DNA from: Gloeomargarita lithophora Alchichica-D10
GTDB lineage: Bacteria; Cyanobacteriota; Cyanobacteriia; Gloeomargaritales; Gloeomargaritaceae
Direction of reading: 5' to 3'
Assembly: GCF_001870225.1 (NCBI RefSeq)
Contig: NZ_CP017675.1
Location: 1,693,372 to 1,732,946, forward strand
DNA: 39,575 nucleotides
Each line of letters begins with the position of its first letter. Positions within the stretch are counted from its first letter, which is position 1. Made by a program: the position numbers and the translations under genes. The notes under the pieces are model-generated. The model saw only the letters and a list, made by a program, of their open reading frames with translations. It made no database searches and was not told the origin of the DNA. Positions 30,501 to 39,575 of this stretch are shown here, piece by piece.

Positions 30501-32278
30501 CAGGTTTTAGGCAATTCTGGGCGCACATTTAACTCCTTGAGTTGTTCTGGGATGACCGCCGCCGGAGCATCCGTGAGTAAATCCCGTGCCTGTTGCGTCT
30601 TGGGAAAGGCCATGACATCTCGGATCGAATCTTCCCCCGCTAATAACATTACCCAGCGGTCTAAGCCATAGGCAATTCCCCCGTGGGGTGGTGCGCCATA
30701 CTCTAAAGCTTCGAGTAAAAAACCAAATTTTTCTGCGGCTTCATCAGGGGACAAACCAATCAAATTAAAGATTTTTTCCTGGGTAGAACGTTGATAGTTC
30801 CGTAAACTGCCCCCCCCAATTTCCGTGCCATTCCACACCAAGTCGTAGGCCAACGCCCGCGCCCGCTCTAAATGCAACCTATCCTCAGGATGGGGAGCGG
30901 TAAAGGGATGGTGCAATGCCTCATACCGTTTTTGTTCCGGGTGCCATTCTACCAAGGGGAAATCCACAATCCAAAGGAGGGAAATGGCATGGGGATCAAT
31001 CAAATTCAATTCCCGTCCCAGAAATTGACGCAAGTGATCCAAGGATTTGTTTACCAAAGATTCTGGCCCGGCTGCAAAGAGTAATAAATCCCCCGGTTGG
31101 GCATTGGTGCGTTCTAAAATTGCTTGCTTTTGCCCTGCGGTTAAATGGTCTTTAATGGCGCCAATGGTATCTAACTCCAAACCCGCCCGCACTCGCATAT
31201 ACGCCAAACCTTTGCCCCCGGCTTCGGTGACTAACTTAAATAAATCCCCCCCCGGTTTGATCCGCACATTGGAGATGGTTTCATTCCCACCGGGTACGGG
31301 TAAAATTTTCACCAAACCCCCGTTTTGGACTGCTTCCCGAAACACCCGAAATCCCGAATCCGCTAACACATCCGAGACATTCACCAATTTCAAATCAAAG
31401 CGGGTATCGGGGCGGTCGGTGCCATACCATGCCATCGCTTGGGAATAACTTAAACGGGGAAAGGGTTGGGCTAATTGGATGCCCTTAATTTTGTCAAACA
31501 CATGGCAGACCAATGCTTCATTGAGTTGGAGCATTTCCTCTAGGGAAATAAAACTCAATTCCATGTCCAGTTGGGTAAATTCTGGTTGCCGGTCTGCCCG
31601 CAAATCCTCATCCCGAAAACAGCGGGCAATCTGATAGTAACGGTCGCACCCGCCCACCATCAGCAACTGCTTAAATAACTGGGGGGATTGGGGTAGGGCG
31701 TACCATTGCCCTGGATAGATACGCGAGGGAACCAGGTAATCCCTGGCTCCTTCGGGGGTAGAACGGGTAAGTAGGGGGGTTTCCACTTCCAAAAAACCCA
31801 ACTGGTCTTCCAAATAACGGCGCAGGCATTGGACTACCCGATGACGCAGGCGTAAATTGTGCTGTAATGCCTCCCCACGAATGGTTAAGTAACGATACTT
31901 CAAACGTAATTCTTCCCGCACCGGATCACCCCCAGAAAGTAAAAAAGGTAGGGGACGGGTGACCGGGTTCAATACCACCAATTCCGTAGCATAAATTTCC
32001 AGTGCCCCCGTAGATAAACGGGGATTTTCCGAACCCGTTGGCCGCTGGCTGACCGTACCGCAAATCTGCACCACCGATTCCAGCCGTAACTGTTGCGCCA
32101 CCGGATAGGAGTCCGGGGTGCGTTCCGGGTCGCTGACAATCTGCACTCGCCCGCTATAGTCCCGCAGATCGAGAAAAATTACCCCCCCATGATCCCGGTA
32201 ATACTCGACCCAGCCGCACAACTGGACGGCCTGCCCCACCTCGGCTGAGCTGATCCGGCCACACAAATGACTACGCAC
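30500..32278 (-). CDS. aspS: aspartyl-tRNA synthetase
   Basis: AspRS charges tRNA-Asp, and the tRNA-Asp gene itself lies at 37064. The 592-residue bacterial-type enzyme has an N-terminal OB-fold anticodon-binding domain ([22 protein letters not shown]), class II motif 1 [20 protein letters not shown], motif 2 [20 protein letters not shown] and motif 3 [15 protein letters not shown]. Between motifs 2 and 3 is the large bacterial GAD insertion (about residues 280-420). It starts with a GTG, as the conserved opening [11 protein letters not shown] requires. It forms an operon with the downstream DUF309 gene. Confidence 0.98.
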   Translation of the reverse strand: MRSHLCGRISSAEVGQAVQLCGWVEYYRDHGGVIFLDLRDYSGRVQIVSDPERTPDSYPVAQQLRLESVVQICGTVSQRPTGSENPRLSTGALEIYATELVVLNPVTRPLPFLLSGGDPVREELRLKYRYLTIRGEALQHNLRLRHRVVQCLRRYLEDQLGFLEVETPLLTRSTPEGARDYLVPSRIYPGQWYALPQSPQLFKQLLMVGGCDRYYQIARCFRDEDLRADRQPEFTQLDMELSFISLEEMLQLNEALVCHVFDKIKGIQLAQPFPRLSYSQAMAWYGTDRPDTRFDLKLVNVSDVLADSGFRVFREAVQNGGLVKILPVPGGNETISNVRIKPGGDLFKLVTEAGGKGLAYMRVRAGLELDTIGAIKDHLTAGQKQAILERTNAQPGDLLLFAAGPESLVNKSLDHLRQFLGRELNLIDPHAISLLWIVDFPLVEWHPEQKRYEALHHPFTAPHPEDRLHLERARALAYDLVWNGTEIGGGSLRNYQRSTQEKIFNLIGLSPDEAAEKFGFLLEALEYGAPPHGGIAYGLDRWVMLLAGEDSIRDVMAFPKTQQARDLLTDAPAAVIPEQLKELNVRPELPKT

Positions 32279-32365
32279 GCAATTTTCCCCTTGGGATGGC
32301 TTCCCTATGGTAACTCGCAGGTGGGAATGTGCATCGTGAGCGGCACATCTTCAGCGGATAAGAAT

Positions 32366-32487
32366 CATATCAATTTATTTGAAGCTATAGAATATGACAC
32401 GATTAACGAACAGAAATTCCCCAGAACCAACTCCGGGGGGTGCCCCCCTGCGACTGCTATGCAAAATTCAAATCAGATTGCTACATA
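32366..32487. repeat. MITE-like element copy upstream of aspS
   Basis: The stretch AATTTATTTGAAGCTATAGAA, then CAGAAATTCCCCAGAACCAA, GGGGTGCCCCCCTGCGACTGCTAT and the final CAGATTGCTACAT align with other copies. It fills most of the 282-base gap between aspS and ftsY, in which I see nothing else. Confidence 0.55.
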
Positions 32488-32560
32488 ATTGCGAATAAAT
32501 ATAAGGTATCCAGATGCAATTTTGCGCTGATTTTGGATTGAATTGAAAACAAATTCACCC

Positions 32561-33880
32561 CTAAATTCCCATCAATGCTTCCACAAATTCATAACTAGAA
32601 AATGGCCGCAAATCCATCAGACCTTCCCCGGCGCCCACAAACCGAATCGGTAGCCCCAATTCCTGGGTAATCGCCAGGGCAATTCCGCCCCGCGCCGTGC
32701 CATCCAGTTTGGTTAAAATCACACCGGTTAAATTGGCCGCTTCGGTAAAAACTTGGGCTTGCCGCAAGCCATTTTGTCCCAACGTGGCATCTAAGACCAG
32801 GAGGGATTCAACCGTGGCATTGACCGCTTTTTTATCAATAATGCGCCGGACTTTTTGCAGTTCAGCCATCAGATTTTGCTTATTTTGCAAGCGTCCCGCC
32901 GTATCTACCAAAAGTAACTCCACCCCCCGGGATTGGGCGGCACCAATGGCATCAAATACGACAGCGGCGGGGTCGGCGTTGGCACTGGGATTGCTGACTA
33001 CCCCCACCCCCGCCCGTTCGCCCCAAATTTTCACCTGCTCTACGGCGGCGGCACGGAAGGTATCAGCGGCGGCAATTAGGCATTTATACCCGGATTTGGT
33101 GGCCAGGTGCGCCAATTTGCCGATGGTGGTGGTTTTGCCCACCCCGTTGACCCCGGTGATTAACCAAATGTTCAACTGACCCGGCACCGGGGTTAAATTG
33201 GGGGCGTGATGCTGGTAGGGACGCTCCAATACCTGCCGCAGTAAGCCCGACAGCAGTTTCAAGGCCAGTTCCGGGGGCAGAGCTTCCTGGCGAATTTGGG
33301 CTTGGATTTGTTGAATCACCCAGTCCGTGACCGTCACCCCCACATCCGCCTGCAGCAGGAGGGTTTCCAACTCCGTGACCGCCCGTTCATCTAGGGGGCC
33401 TTGCCCGACAATCGCCTTCAGTTGGTTCAGGACACTGCGGCGGGTTTTGGCAAGCCCCTGGCGTAGTTTCTGTAACCAGTTAATTTCCTCTAGGGTGACT
33501 TCCTCTGGCCTCCGCCCCTGGGCAGCTAAAATTTCCGCCGACCACAAAAACCCCTCGTCTAATTCCGGTGCGGGGGTCGCCGGGGTCGGCACTGGGACGG
33601 GGGCAACCTCCGGGGCGGCGGGTTCTGAAGTGACCAGGGATGCTTTCAAAGCGGCCAGCCGACTCTGACGCAAGGCCGCCGCCCGCGCTAAAAATGAGGT
33701 GGGAGCCGGGGGTGCTTCCTCTACCGGTGGGGACTCCGGGGGAGGGGTAGGTTCAGAGACGGGAACCTGTTGCTGTTGGCGGATATGTTCATACGCCCGC
33801 TTTGCCCAAGCCACATAGTCCGCCGGGGTATCGGGAGCGGGGGTGGTGTAGGTGCCACGTTCAAACCAATTTAAGCTCAT
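32561..33880 (-). CDS. ftsY: signal recognition particle receptor FtsY
   Basis: FtsY docks SRP-ribosome complexes at the membrane. The 439-residue protein has a variable Pro/Glu/Ala-rich N-terminal region (about 130 residues) and then the NG domain: GVNGVGKTTTIGKLAHLA (P-loop), AADTFRAAAVEQVKIWGER, LLVDTAGRLQNKQNLMAEL, ILTKLDGTARGGIALAI and FVGAGEGLMDLRPFSSYEFV. All GTPase motifs of the SRP family are intact. The start MSLNWFERGTY is the first plausible ATG. It stands alone, with about 210 bases upstream before the next gene. Confidence 0.98.
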   Translation of the reverse strand: MSLNWFERGTYTTPAPDTPADYVAWAKRAYEHIRQQQQVPVSEPTPPPESPPVEEAPPAPTSFLARAAALRQSRLAALKASLVTSEPAAPEVAPVPVPTPATPAPELDEGFLWSAEILAAQGRRPEEVTLEEINWLQKLRQGLAKTRRSVLNQLKAIVGQGPLDERAVTELETLLLQADVGVTVTDWVIQQIQAQIRQEALPPELALKLLSGLLRQVLERPYQHHAPNLTPVPGQLNIWLITGVNGVGKTTTIGKLAHLATKSGYKCLIAAADTFRAAAVEQVKIWGERAGVGVVSNPSANADPAAVVFDAIGAAQSRGVELLLVDTAGRLQNKQNLMAELQKVRRIIDKKAVNATVESLLVLDATLGQNGLRQAQVFTEAANLTGVILTKLDGTARGGIALAITQELGLPIRFVGAGEGLMDLRPFSSYEFVEALMGI

Positions 33881-34094
33881 GGGTCAAGCCATTGCCCAGT
33901 GTGACCAGTATAAACACTTCCCCCTGCCCCCGGCGGCAGTAACCTCAAGAACCCTAAATGGAACAAAATCCATATCACAAAGATGCAAACTTTCACCAGG
34001 ATTCCTTTGCAAAAGTTAAATGATTCCGTGATTCTGTAGGAATACCAGGAATAAGTGCCTAGGATAAATTCAAGCCGAATATTGAGGGTTTGCC

Positions 34095-34433
34095 ATGCAA
34101 GGGCAATTAGAAGAACAGCTACAACAACTCAGTCAAAAGGTCGAAGCCCTGGAGGGACTCATCGAACGGTTCCGGCTCGAACTCTTCAACTCCCTGGACT
34201 TGGGGCATCACCCCACTCGGCCTGTCCTGCAAACCAATTATTTGGGGGGCATCTCTGACCATCGGGATATTCTCGTTGAGTCCCCGCCCCAACAAAACTA
34301 TGCCCAAGACGGTCAGGATTTACCCCCGGAAATGCAAATCCAACGGTTGATGGCGCAACTGACGGCGGCCTACAGCCGCATTGCCACCCTGGAAGAACAA
34401 CTGGTTGCCTGTCGCATCCACAGCAGTCGCTAG
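34095..34433 (+). CDS. small coiled-coil protein, unknown
   Basis: This 112-residue protein begins with a coiled coil (MQGQLEEQLQQLSQKVEALEG, continuing to about residue 35). A polar segment follows (SDHRDILVESPPQQNYAQDG), and then a second helix (MQIQRLMAQLTAAYSRIATL) to residue 107. It matches no family I can name. An adapter or cell-division-associated role is possible but unsupported. It is monocistronic, with about 210 bases of upstream sequence shared with ftsY. Confidence 0.65.
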   Translation: MQGQLEEQLQQLSQKVEALEGLIERFRLELFNSLDLGHHPTRPVLQTNYLGGISDHRDILVESPPQQNYAQDGQDLPPEMQIQRLMAQLTAAYSRIATLEEQLVACRIHSSR

Positions 34434-34439
34434 GGTTAC

Positions 34440-34560
34440 ATCGCCATCCCAATTGAATTTGGAATAGCAGTCCCAGGAGCGGTGTCCCCGACCCTAGTTC
34501 TACGGAAATTGGGTTGGTAAATCCTATGGGATTGCTGTATTTCTGTCATAATTGTTCATA
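34440..34560. repeat. diverged relative of the MITE-like element
   Basis: AGGAGCGGTGTCCCCGACC (complementary in style to GGGGCACCGCCCC of other copies) and GGGATTGCTGTA occur here, the latter also near 35.93 kb. No clear terminal repeats are seen, so membership is uncertain. The 158-base gap holds nothing else. Confidence 0.3.
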
Positions 34561-34591
34561 TAAAGCAATTTCGTAAACATCGGTTGGTGCT

Positions 34592-35797
34592 ATGGCAGAT
34601 CGGGGTCGTACCCAGGGTGACTGGGATTACGATGTACTGATTGTAGGCGGTTCACTGGTCGGGTTGACCTTGGCCGCTTGGTTGGGGCAGGGCGGCGTGC
34701 GGGTCTTGGTGGTCGAGGGGCAACGGGGGGTGGCGGGCAGTGCCTCTCGCATCTATGCGCTCATGCCTTTGACCCAGATGGTGTGGGAAACCCTGGGGGT
34801 TTGGCCGCTGATTGCGCCTCAGGTGCAGACCTATGACCAGATTGATTTATCCGACCAGGGACGGTCTGGGGTGTCCTTTACCCCGGCGGATTTGGGGGGC
34901 AAGCGGCGATTGGGTCATGTGGCGGAACATGGGCGCATTTGGCCGGTTTTGCGGGATTTTATCAGCAAAATTCCCAGCGTCACCTACTGGGAAGCAACGG
35001 AATTGGTTGACTTTACCCTAGGGCTAACCGAAGTTGCAGTGAACATACAACGTAATAGTGAAATGATTCATTTAGCGGTGGGACTAATCGTTGGGGCGGA
35101 CGGGGCAAAGTCCCAGGTGCGGCAGCAAGCGGGCATTGGCACCTGGGGGTGGCGCTATGGGCAGTCTTGTCTAACGACGGTGCTTCGAGCCGACCAGCCC
35201 CCCACTGCCTACGAACGCTTTTGGCCGACAGGGCCTTTGGCGGTTTTACCTTTGCCTGACCAGCGTTGGGGCATTGTGTGGACGCTGTCCCACGCCCAGG
35301 CGACTCATTGGGTGGACGCACCGGCAGGGGATTTTTTGGCAGAATTGACTCCCTATTTGCCGTTCCAGGAGGTGACTTTGGCCGGGGAACGGCGGTGTTT
35401 TCCGGTGGGGTGGCGGCAGGCACGCCGGTATGTGCGCCCCCGGCTGGCGTTGGTGGGGGATGCGGCCCATGGGTGTCATCCGGTGGGGGGACAGGGTTTG
35501 AATTTGGGCATTCGGGATGCGGCGACCCTGGGGGAAATTTTAGCCTCAGCCCACCGATGGGGGAATGATTTAGGTCAGTTAGATATACTGCAATCCTATG
35601 AAAAATGTCGGTGGCCGCAAAACCTGTTATCGCTCCTATTTACCGATAGTTTGAACCGGGTATTTTCGCAGGGGTGGGTGCCTTTGGTGGGCTTGCGGGC
35701 GGTGGTTTTAGCCGCCCTAAACCGAGTGGGTGGGTTACGTCGTCTGTCGTTGCACTTTATGGCGGGCTTGTGGGGCAAACTGCCGGATAATTTGTAG
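34592..35797 (+). CDS. UbiH/UbiF/COQ6-type FAD-dependent monooxygenase
   Basis: This 401-residue flavoprotein has the FAD-binding YDVLIVGGSLVGLTLAAWL, the DG-type motif LIVGADGAKSQVRQQAG and the second FAD-binding region LVGDAAHGCHPVGGQGLNLGIRDA, which together define the UbiH/VisC/COQ6 family. Relatives hydroxylate the ring of ubiquinone, menaquinone-related or plastoquinone precursors. In a cyanobacterium a quinone or tocopherol-type ring is a sensible but unproven substrate. It is monocistronic. Confidence 0.9.
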   Translation: MADRGRTQGDWDYDVLIVGGSLVGLTLAAWLGQGGVRVLVVEGQRGVAGSASRIYALMPLTQMVWETLGVWPLIAPQVQTYDQIDLSDQGRSGVSFTPADLGGKRRLGHVAEHGRIWPVLRDFISKIPSVTYWEATELVDFTLGLTEVAVNIQRNSEMIHLAVGLIVGADGAKSQVRQQAGIGTWGWRYGQSCLTTVLRADQPPTAYERFWPTGPLAVLPLPDQRWGIVWTLSHAQATHWVDAPAGDFLAELTPYLPFQEVTLAGERRCFPVGWRQARRYVRPRLALVGDAAHGCHPVGGQGLNLGIRDAATLGEILASAHRWGNDLGQLDILQSYEKCRWPQNLLSLLFTDSLNRVFSQGWVPLVGLRAVVLAALNRVGGLRRLSLHFMAGLWGKLPDNL

Positions 35798-35869
35798 GTG
35801 GCACTCTTGCCTGGTTGGGGAATCGTTTGGGTTCTGAGCATTTCTATCAATTCAGTATCATCAGTATCA

Positions 35870-35956
35870 ACGGTCGTAGGGGCACCGCCCCCGTATTTGA
35901 TTCTTCTGAATATCTGTTCGCTAATCGAGTGGGATTGCTGTAGAGGTGCCCTATAA
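35870..35956. repeat. MITE-like element copy with right end TAGAGGTGCCCTATA
   Basis: The right end is the inverted form of the AGGGCACCTCTA left ends seen at 8373 and 23759. The interior (GTAGGGGCACCGCCCCCG, TCTGAATATCTGTTCGCTAAT, GGGATTGCTGT) matches the copy near 8.4 kb. It lies immediately upstream of the DUF29 gene. Confidence 0.62.
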
Positions 35957-36036
35957 TCGCAACTGCAAGTGTTAGCATTGAAATGTCGTGCGGCTTTATT
36001 GATCGGTGTTACATACTGTTAAAGTGCCAATTGAAT

Positions 36037-36486
36037 ATGAGCAAGCCATATCAATATCTAGGGGATTTTAATGCGTGGATTCACCAAACAGCCGAACTGT
36101 TGCGAGCGCGCCGTTGGCATGAAATTGATGTCCTCAATTTGATTGCAGAGGTTGAAGACTTGGGCAAAAGTGAACGACGGGGTATTGCCAGTCAACTCAC
36201 CCGTCTTTTGTTGCATCTGCTGAAGTGGCAGTATCAACCTCAACGCCGCTCAGATAGTTGGCTTGACTCGATTACGGATGCCCGCACCCAGATTGAATTA
36301 GCCATTGAAGATAGCCCTAGTTTAAGAAATTATCCCACTGAGCAACTGGCAGAGAGTTATCAACGCGCCCGGCGGCAAGCGGCTCAGCAAATGGCTAGGG
36401 AAATTTTAGCGTTTCCCGAAGTGTGCCCCTACTCTTTAGAACGGGTCTTGGCAGAAAACTGGCTACCAGAGAGCGAAATGGGGTAA
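36037..36486 (+). CDS. DUF29 family protein
   Basis: This 149-residue helical protein contains the DUF29 pattern: an initial YLGDFNAWIHQTAELLRARRW, then DVLNLIAEVEDLGKSERRGIASQLTRLLLHLLKWQYQP, and a later AESYQRARRQAAQQ with CPYSLERVLAENWLPE at the end. DUF29 proteins are extremely common in cyanobacteria, often near mobile or toxin-like genes; their function is unknown. I chose the ATG at 36037 because MSKPYQYL matches the family start; the in-frame ATG at 35983 adds 18 unconserved residues. Confidence 0.85.
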   Translation: MSKPYQYLGDFNAWIHQTAELLRARRWHEIDVLNLIAEVEDLGKSERRGIASQLTRLLLHLLKWQYQPQRRSDSWLDSITDARTQIELAIEDSPSLRNYPTEQLAESYQRARRQAAQQMAREILAFPEVCPYSLERVLAENWLPESEMG

Positions 36487-36537
36487 GGCGGTTAGCACTA
36501 CGAGAGAGGGTAGCCAATTTACCAAACGGAACCCAAC

Positions 36538-36996
36538 TCAAGAGGGTGTGACCCGGCGAATGTCGGAGTAAAAAGCCACCGATTCTAATCCATTGGCTCC
36601 CCGCACCCGCACCGTTCGCAGGCGCAGATTGGCACTGGCAAACCAGAGCCGTTCTACCACCTTCTGCCCTGAGAGTAGGGGTAAGGTCAATTCCAGTACC
36701 CCAGTTTTGCTCCAGGTGTAGTGTCCCCCTTGGGATGTGTCTGCCCGATGATTCTGAGAGAATTGCGGCGAATCCAGGTCAAAAGTCAGGGTCGTGGAAC
36801 CAACGGGGCGATTATTTTCATGCCAAGTGAGCAGGATACCCAGGGGTGGGGGCGCATGATCCGGGGATAAACCGGTAATTTCTAATTGGGCTTTACCGTG
36901 GTTGGCGGGGGTGCCATCCAAGTAAAAACGGGTGCGCTGGCAAATCCAGGTGCCCCAGTGATGTGCCAGCAGTTGGCTGAGGTGATGAAATTCCAT
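36538..36996 (-). CDS. CpcS/CpeS-family phycobiliprotein lyase-like protein
   Basis: This 152-residue protein fits the lipocalin-like CpcS/CpeS family, which attaches bilins to phycobiliprotein cysteines. Visible signatures are the N-terminal GTWICQRTRFYLDG (family: G-W-S-Q-R-T), the central EITGL, LTFDLDSPQF, and above all the C-terminal VERLWFASANLRLRTVRV and SVAFYSDIRRV, where F-A-S-x-N-L-R-L-R-T is diagnostic. It is somewhat shorter than CpcS/CpeS (about 180), which suggests a divergent lyase such as a CpcU-like partner. No phycobilisome genes are in the window. Confidence 0.75.
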   Translation of the reverse strand: MEFHHLSQLLAHHWGTWICQRTRFYLDGTPANHGKAQLEITGLSPDHAPPPLGILLTWHENNRPVGSTTLTFDLDSPQFSQNHRADTSQGGHYTWSKTGVLELTLPLLSGQKVVERLWFASANLRLRTVRVRGANGLESVAFYSDIRRVTPS

Positions 36997-37063
36997 AGTG
37001 ATCCATCATAAGGCTTGGCACAAAACCGGATCGCTTCTGGCATAATAGAAAAGCTACAAATTA

Positions 37064-37137
37064 GGGTCTGTAGTTCAATTGGTTAGAGCACCGCCCTGTC
37101 ACGGCGGAAGTTGCGGGTTCGAGCCCCGTCAGACCCG
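37064..37137 (+). tRNA. tRNA-Asp (anticodon GUC)
   Basis: GGGTCTG pairs with CAGACCC, the D-arm contains TTCAATTGGTTAGA, and the anticodon arm CCGCC-CTGTCAC-GGCGG gives GUC at 34-36. The T-arm is GCGGG-TTCGAGC-CCCGT with normal loop, and the discriminator is G. CCA is not encoded. Length 74 bases. Confidence 0.97.
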
Positions 37138-37236
37138 TGGTTTTGGGGTAATTTCTGTTTGATTGACCTGGGGAAGTTGCGGATAGCGCCAGGAGCGGCT
37201 GTGCCTAGAAGCCCCATTGTTATCTAAGCTAATTAT

Positions 37237-38415
37237 CTACGCCAAACTCTCCCGCTTGCGACTTTCTTTCGCCGAGGGGAGCAGTTGACCCAAGCCACTG
37301 CGTTGTAACTGTTCCTCGATCATGGCAAAAAACCTTGCCCGATCCCCCGTCCGTACCACCGCCTGATTGTGGGCTTCTGCTAAAGCTACCGGATACCCAT
37401 ACCCTTTACCCACCTGCGCCAGGAGTAAACTCAATCCCTGATTTAATAATTCTGGAGCCTGGGCAACCCAGTCAGGAAATTCGATGCGGGCAATTTCTAT
37501 ACCAACATTAACATAACAAAATACTACTTGCTGTTCCCCATAATGCTCCAAAATCCGATTGGTACTCCGCCACAGGGGGCCCCGTTGCCCCGGTGCCAGC
37601 CAGGTTTGCATCAAGGTCGTATCCCGTAGGGGTTTCAGCTTATCGCAGGGGGCACCTTCCGTGTGGCCGTCACAATGGCTCTGGCAGTCGGGTACCAGGT
37701 GGGGGCACAAGCCCAGGCGCAAAAAATTCATCACCTCCAGGGAACGCCCCGCACTCAGGTAGCTCATTAGCGGCACGCCCAAGCGTTGACAGACCTGCCA
37801 CGCCTCAAAAATCGGGGTTAAAATCAATGACCGAGCCGCAGCGGGCAACCCCTCCAAAAACCAATAGGTTAATGAACCGTCCACCAAGGCCACCGCCGGT
37901 TCTTGCACGCCCGTTGTGCGCCAATCCGTTGCCAATTCCGCTAAGATAATGGCCTCCAACTGGGTGCGCCGATGCCCCAGCCATTCTTCGGTGCGAATCC
38001 CCCATTGCCGACATTGATACAAATCCTGGGGTTGATAAAACACCTCAGGGATACTATCTAAACGGGGCAAACGCCCGGAGCCGTAATGTAAAAGCACATA
38101 ACCAATGTTAATCAAATAGCAGTACACCGCCTCGTGGTGACTGGGGGCAATTTGGGAACCATCCGTCGCCAACACCGTATGGACTGGCGGGGCTGGGGGA
38201 ATGGTGACTTTGGTGGTGAGGGGTTCCAGGGGGACGGCGGGGGAAAAACCCAACCCGGCAGACTGCACCCGTTCGAGCCAATCTGACTGCTGGTCAATGG
38301 CCTGCCCCAGCAAGGCTTGCGCCACCTGGAGTCGCTGCCGATTGGCGACGGTTTCCTGGTTCAGATAGCGACTCAGACCAGGTAATTGTCCCGCTAATTT
38401 ACTAAAATCCAGCAT
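37237..38415 (-). CDS. NurA domain protein (5'-3' nuclease-like)
   Basis: This 392-residue protein has the NurA nuclease-type core: VLATDGSQIAPSHHEAVYCYL (the DGS catalytic acidic residue), PAVALVDGSLTYWFLEGL (second acidic), and later IARIEFPDWVAQAPEL with a final ALAEAHNQAVVRTGDR segment. In archaea NurA works with the HerA helicase in end resection. In cyanobacteria NurA-like genes are usual, often without a neighbouring herA, as here. It is the only DNA-repair-type gene in this part of the window; the partner, if any, is elsewhere. Confidence 0.82.
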   Translation of the reverse strand: MLDFSKLAGQLPGLSRYLNQETVANRQRLQVAQALLGQAIDQQSDWLERVQSAGLGFSPAVPLEPLTTKVTIPPAPPVHTVLATDGSQIAPSHHEAVYCYLINIGYVLLHYGSGRLPRLDSIPEVFYQPQDLYQCRQWGIRTEEWLGHRRTQLEAIILAELATDWRTTGVQEPAVALVDGSLTYWFLEGLPAAARSLILTPIFEAWQVCQRLGVPLMSYLSAGRSLEVMNFLRLGLCPHLVPDCQSHCDGHTEGAPCDKLKPLRDTTLMQTWLAPGQRGPLWRSTNRILEHYGEQQVVFCYVNVGIEIARIEFPDWVAQAPELLNQGLSLLLAQVGKGYGYPVALAEAHNQAVVRTGDRARFFAMIEEQLQRSGLGQLLPSAKESRKRESLA

Positions 38416-38541
38416 GAATAAAAAACGGCTTTTTGCCCATGATAGGTCATATCTTGTTTCCCAAGGCTGGGACTGCCCGGTGCTCTCCCACCTGCCCTAA
38501 TGTCATAATAGAAAACGTCGCTAAACGGTACTGATGCCCCT

Positions 38542-39492
38542 ATGAATTTGGTAATTTTAGAAAATGCCTTGGATAATACGGCCTTTGCCCTGCTGTTGGT
38601 GACCACCTTGGGGTACTGGGTGAATCTGGCGTTTGCCGGTAATTTTGCCAACTGGGGCACCCTGGGGATGGGGTTAGCCAATGGCACGATGGCCGCCCTG
38701 CTGATTGCCCGCTGGGTGGAGGGGGGTTATTTCCCGTTAAGTAATTTGTATGAATCTTTATGCTTTTTGGCCTGGGGCATTACGGCGGTGCATCTACTGG
38801 CGGAACGATTGAGTGCCAGCGCCTGGGTGGGTGGGGTGACTGCTCCCGTTGCCCTGGGGGTGACGGCGTTTGCGGCTCTTTCCTTACCCCCGGAGATGCA
38901 ACAGTCGGCTCCCCTGGTGCCCGCCCTCAAGTCCAATTGGTTGATGATGCACGTTTCGGTGATGATGCTCAGCTATGCCGCCCTGTTGGTGGGTTCCCTG
39001 CTGGCAATGGCCTTTTTGGTGGTGATCCGGGGGCAGGCGGTCATCCTGCGGGGCAGTTCCGTGGGGACGGGAGCCTACCGGGGACAGGCGGTAACCCTGG
39101 CGGTGCCAGCCCCAGTTCAGGGCAATACGGCGGTACTCACCCGGCCTGCGGTGACCCTTACTCCAGAGCGGTTGACTTTGGCGGAGACGTTGGACAATCT
39201 CAGTTACCGAGTGATTGGGCTGGGGTTCCCTTTGCTGACCGTGGGGATTATTTCCGGGGGTGTGTGGGCAAATGAGGCTTGGGGTTCCTACTGGAGTTGG
39301 GACCCGAAGGAAACCTGGGCATTGATTACCTGGTTGGTATTTGCGGCCTATCTCCACGCCCGCATCACCCGGGATTGGCAGGGGCGACGACCGGCCATCC
39401 TCGCCACCGTGGGGTTTGGGGTGGTTTGGGTCTGTTATTTGGGGGTGAATATCCTGGGCAAAGGCTTACACAGCTACGGTTGGTTTTTGTAA
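38542..39492 (+). CDS. ccsA: cytochrome c biogenesis protein CcsA (system II)
   Basis: CcsA delivers and handles heme for covalent attachment to c-type cytochromes on the thylakoid lumen side, together with Ccs1 (not in this window). The 316-residue membrane protein has about eight helices and the tryptophan-rich WWD heme motif [20 protein letters not shown]. Conserved His residues occur in [27 protein letters not shown] and [11 protein letters not shown]. The name ccsB is also used for this protein in bacteria. The start [12 protein letters not shown] is the normal one; no strong ribosome binding site is visible. Confidence 0.95.
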   Translation: MNLVILENALDNTAFALLLVTTLGYWVNLAFAGNFANWGTLGMGLANGTMAALLIARWVEGGYFPLSNLYESLCFLAWGITAVHLLAERLSASAWVGGVTAPVALGVTAFAALSLPPEMQQSAPLVPALKSNWLMMHVSVMMLSYAALLVGSLLAMAFLVVIRGQAVILRGSSVGTGAYRGQAVTLAVPAPVQGNTAVLTRPAVTLTPERLTLAETLDNLSYRVIGLGFPLLTVGIISGGVWANEAWGSYWSWDPKETWALITWLVFAAYLHARITRDWQGRRPAILATVGFGVVWVCYLGVNILGKGLHSYGWFL

Positions 39493-39575
39493 CCTGACAT
39501 CCTACCCAGGGCGGCGCAATTCTTGTGTCTAGAACAAAGGCATAAAACATTGATGTTATTACATTTAGTGTATTA

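Overview
The window is a stretch of cyanobacterial chromosome. The evidence is a beta-carboxysome operon (ccmK2-ccmK1-ccmL-ccmM-ccmN), a CURT1/CAAD thylakoid-curvature protein, a CpcS-like bilin lyase, a CcsA cytochrome c assembly protein, cyanobacterial-type FtsZ and SerA, and a major type IV pilin. Genus cannot be fixed from this window alone. Host genes have a moderately high GC, with long C-runs on the + strand inside minus-strand genes. Several small accessory genes are clearly more AT-rich.

Layout, left to right. 1-3.4 kb: a Uma2-type gene cut by the window edge, a peptide-type ABC permease and serA. 3.5-4.5 kb: an AT-rich accessory patch with a RelE-type toxin-antitoxin pair, an attC-like inverted repeat and an orphan antitoxin whose tail comes from a mobile-element end. 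4.5-8.3 kb: a glutamate-receptor-like channel, dnaN, a very clear chromosomal origin (nine perfect DnaA boxes plus a TAG-trinucleotide tract) and thiO. 8.4-13.0 kb: three tandem Uma2/coiled-coil genes (the first two almost identical), a pilin, a repeat-containing coiled-coil protein, and a second toxin-antitoxin pair bracketed by a DUF2283 gene and a broken copy of it. 13.0-18.0 kb: malate dehydrogenase, a small membrane protein and the carboxysome operon, all on the minus strand. 18.1-21.5 kb: a conserved cyanobacterial protein, curT, prs and ftsZ.

21.6-27.0 kb: a MacB/DevCA-type ABC exporter pair, a divergent znuC/znuA zinc-uptake pair with two Zur-type boxes between them, and an exopolysaccharide initiating sugar transferase. 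27.0-30.0 kb: a secreted protein, an EamA transporter and an unknown membrane protein. 30.0-34.5 kb: tRNA-Leu(UAG), a DUF309 gene, aspS, ftsY and a small coiled-coil protein. 34.6-39.5 kb: a UbiH-like hydroxylase, a DUF29 gene, a CpcS-like lyase, tRNA-Asp(GUC), nurA and ccsA.

A family of short non-coding elements with ends like AGGAYACCTCTA is scattered through the intergenic regions (near 4.4, 8.4, 12.8, 23.8, 28.0, 32.4 and 35.9 kb). The elements look like MITEs. One forms the 3' end of a gene and another appears to interrupt a palindromic terminator-like repeat. No complete transposase, CRISPR array, rRNA operon or prophage is visible. I do not see a wholly new multi-gene system. The most unusual items are the origin structure, the channel with an animal-like rather than potassium-type pore, the MITE family and its interaction with small toxin-antitoxin genes, and the operator-like palindrome overlapping the likely carboxysome promoter.
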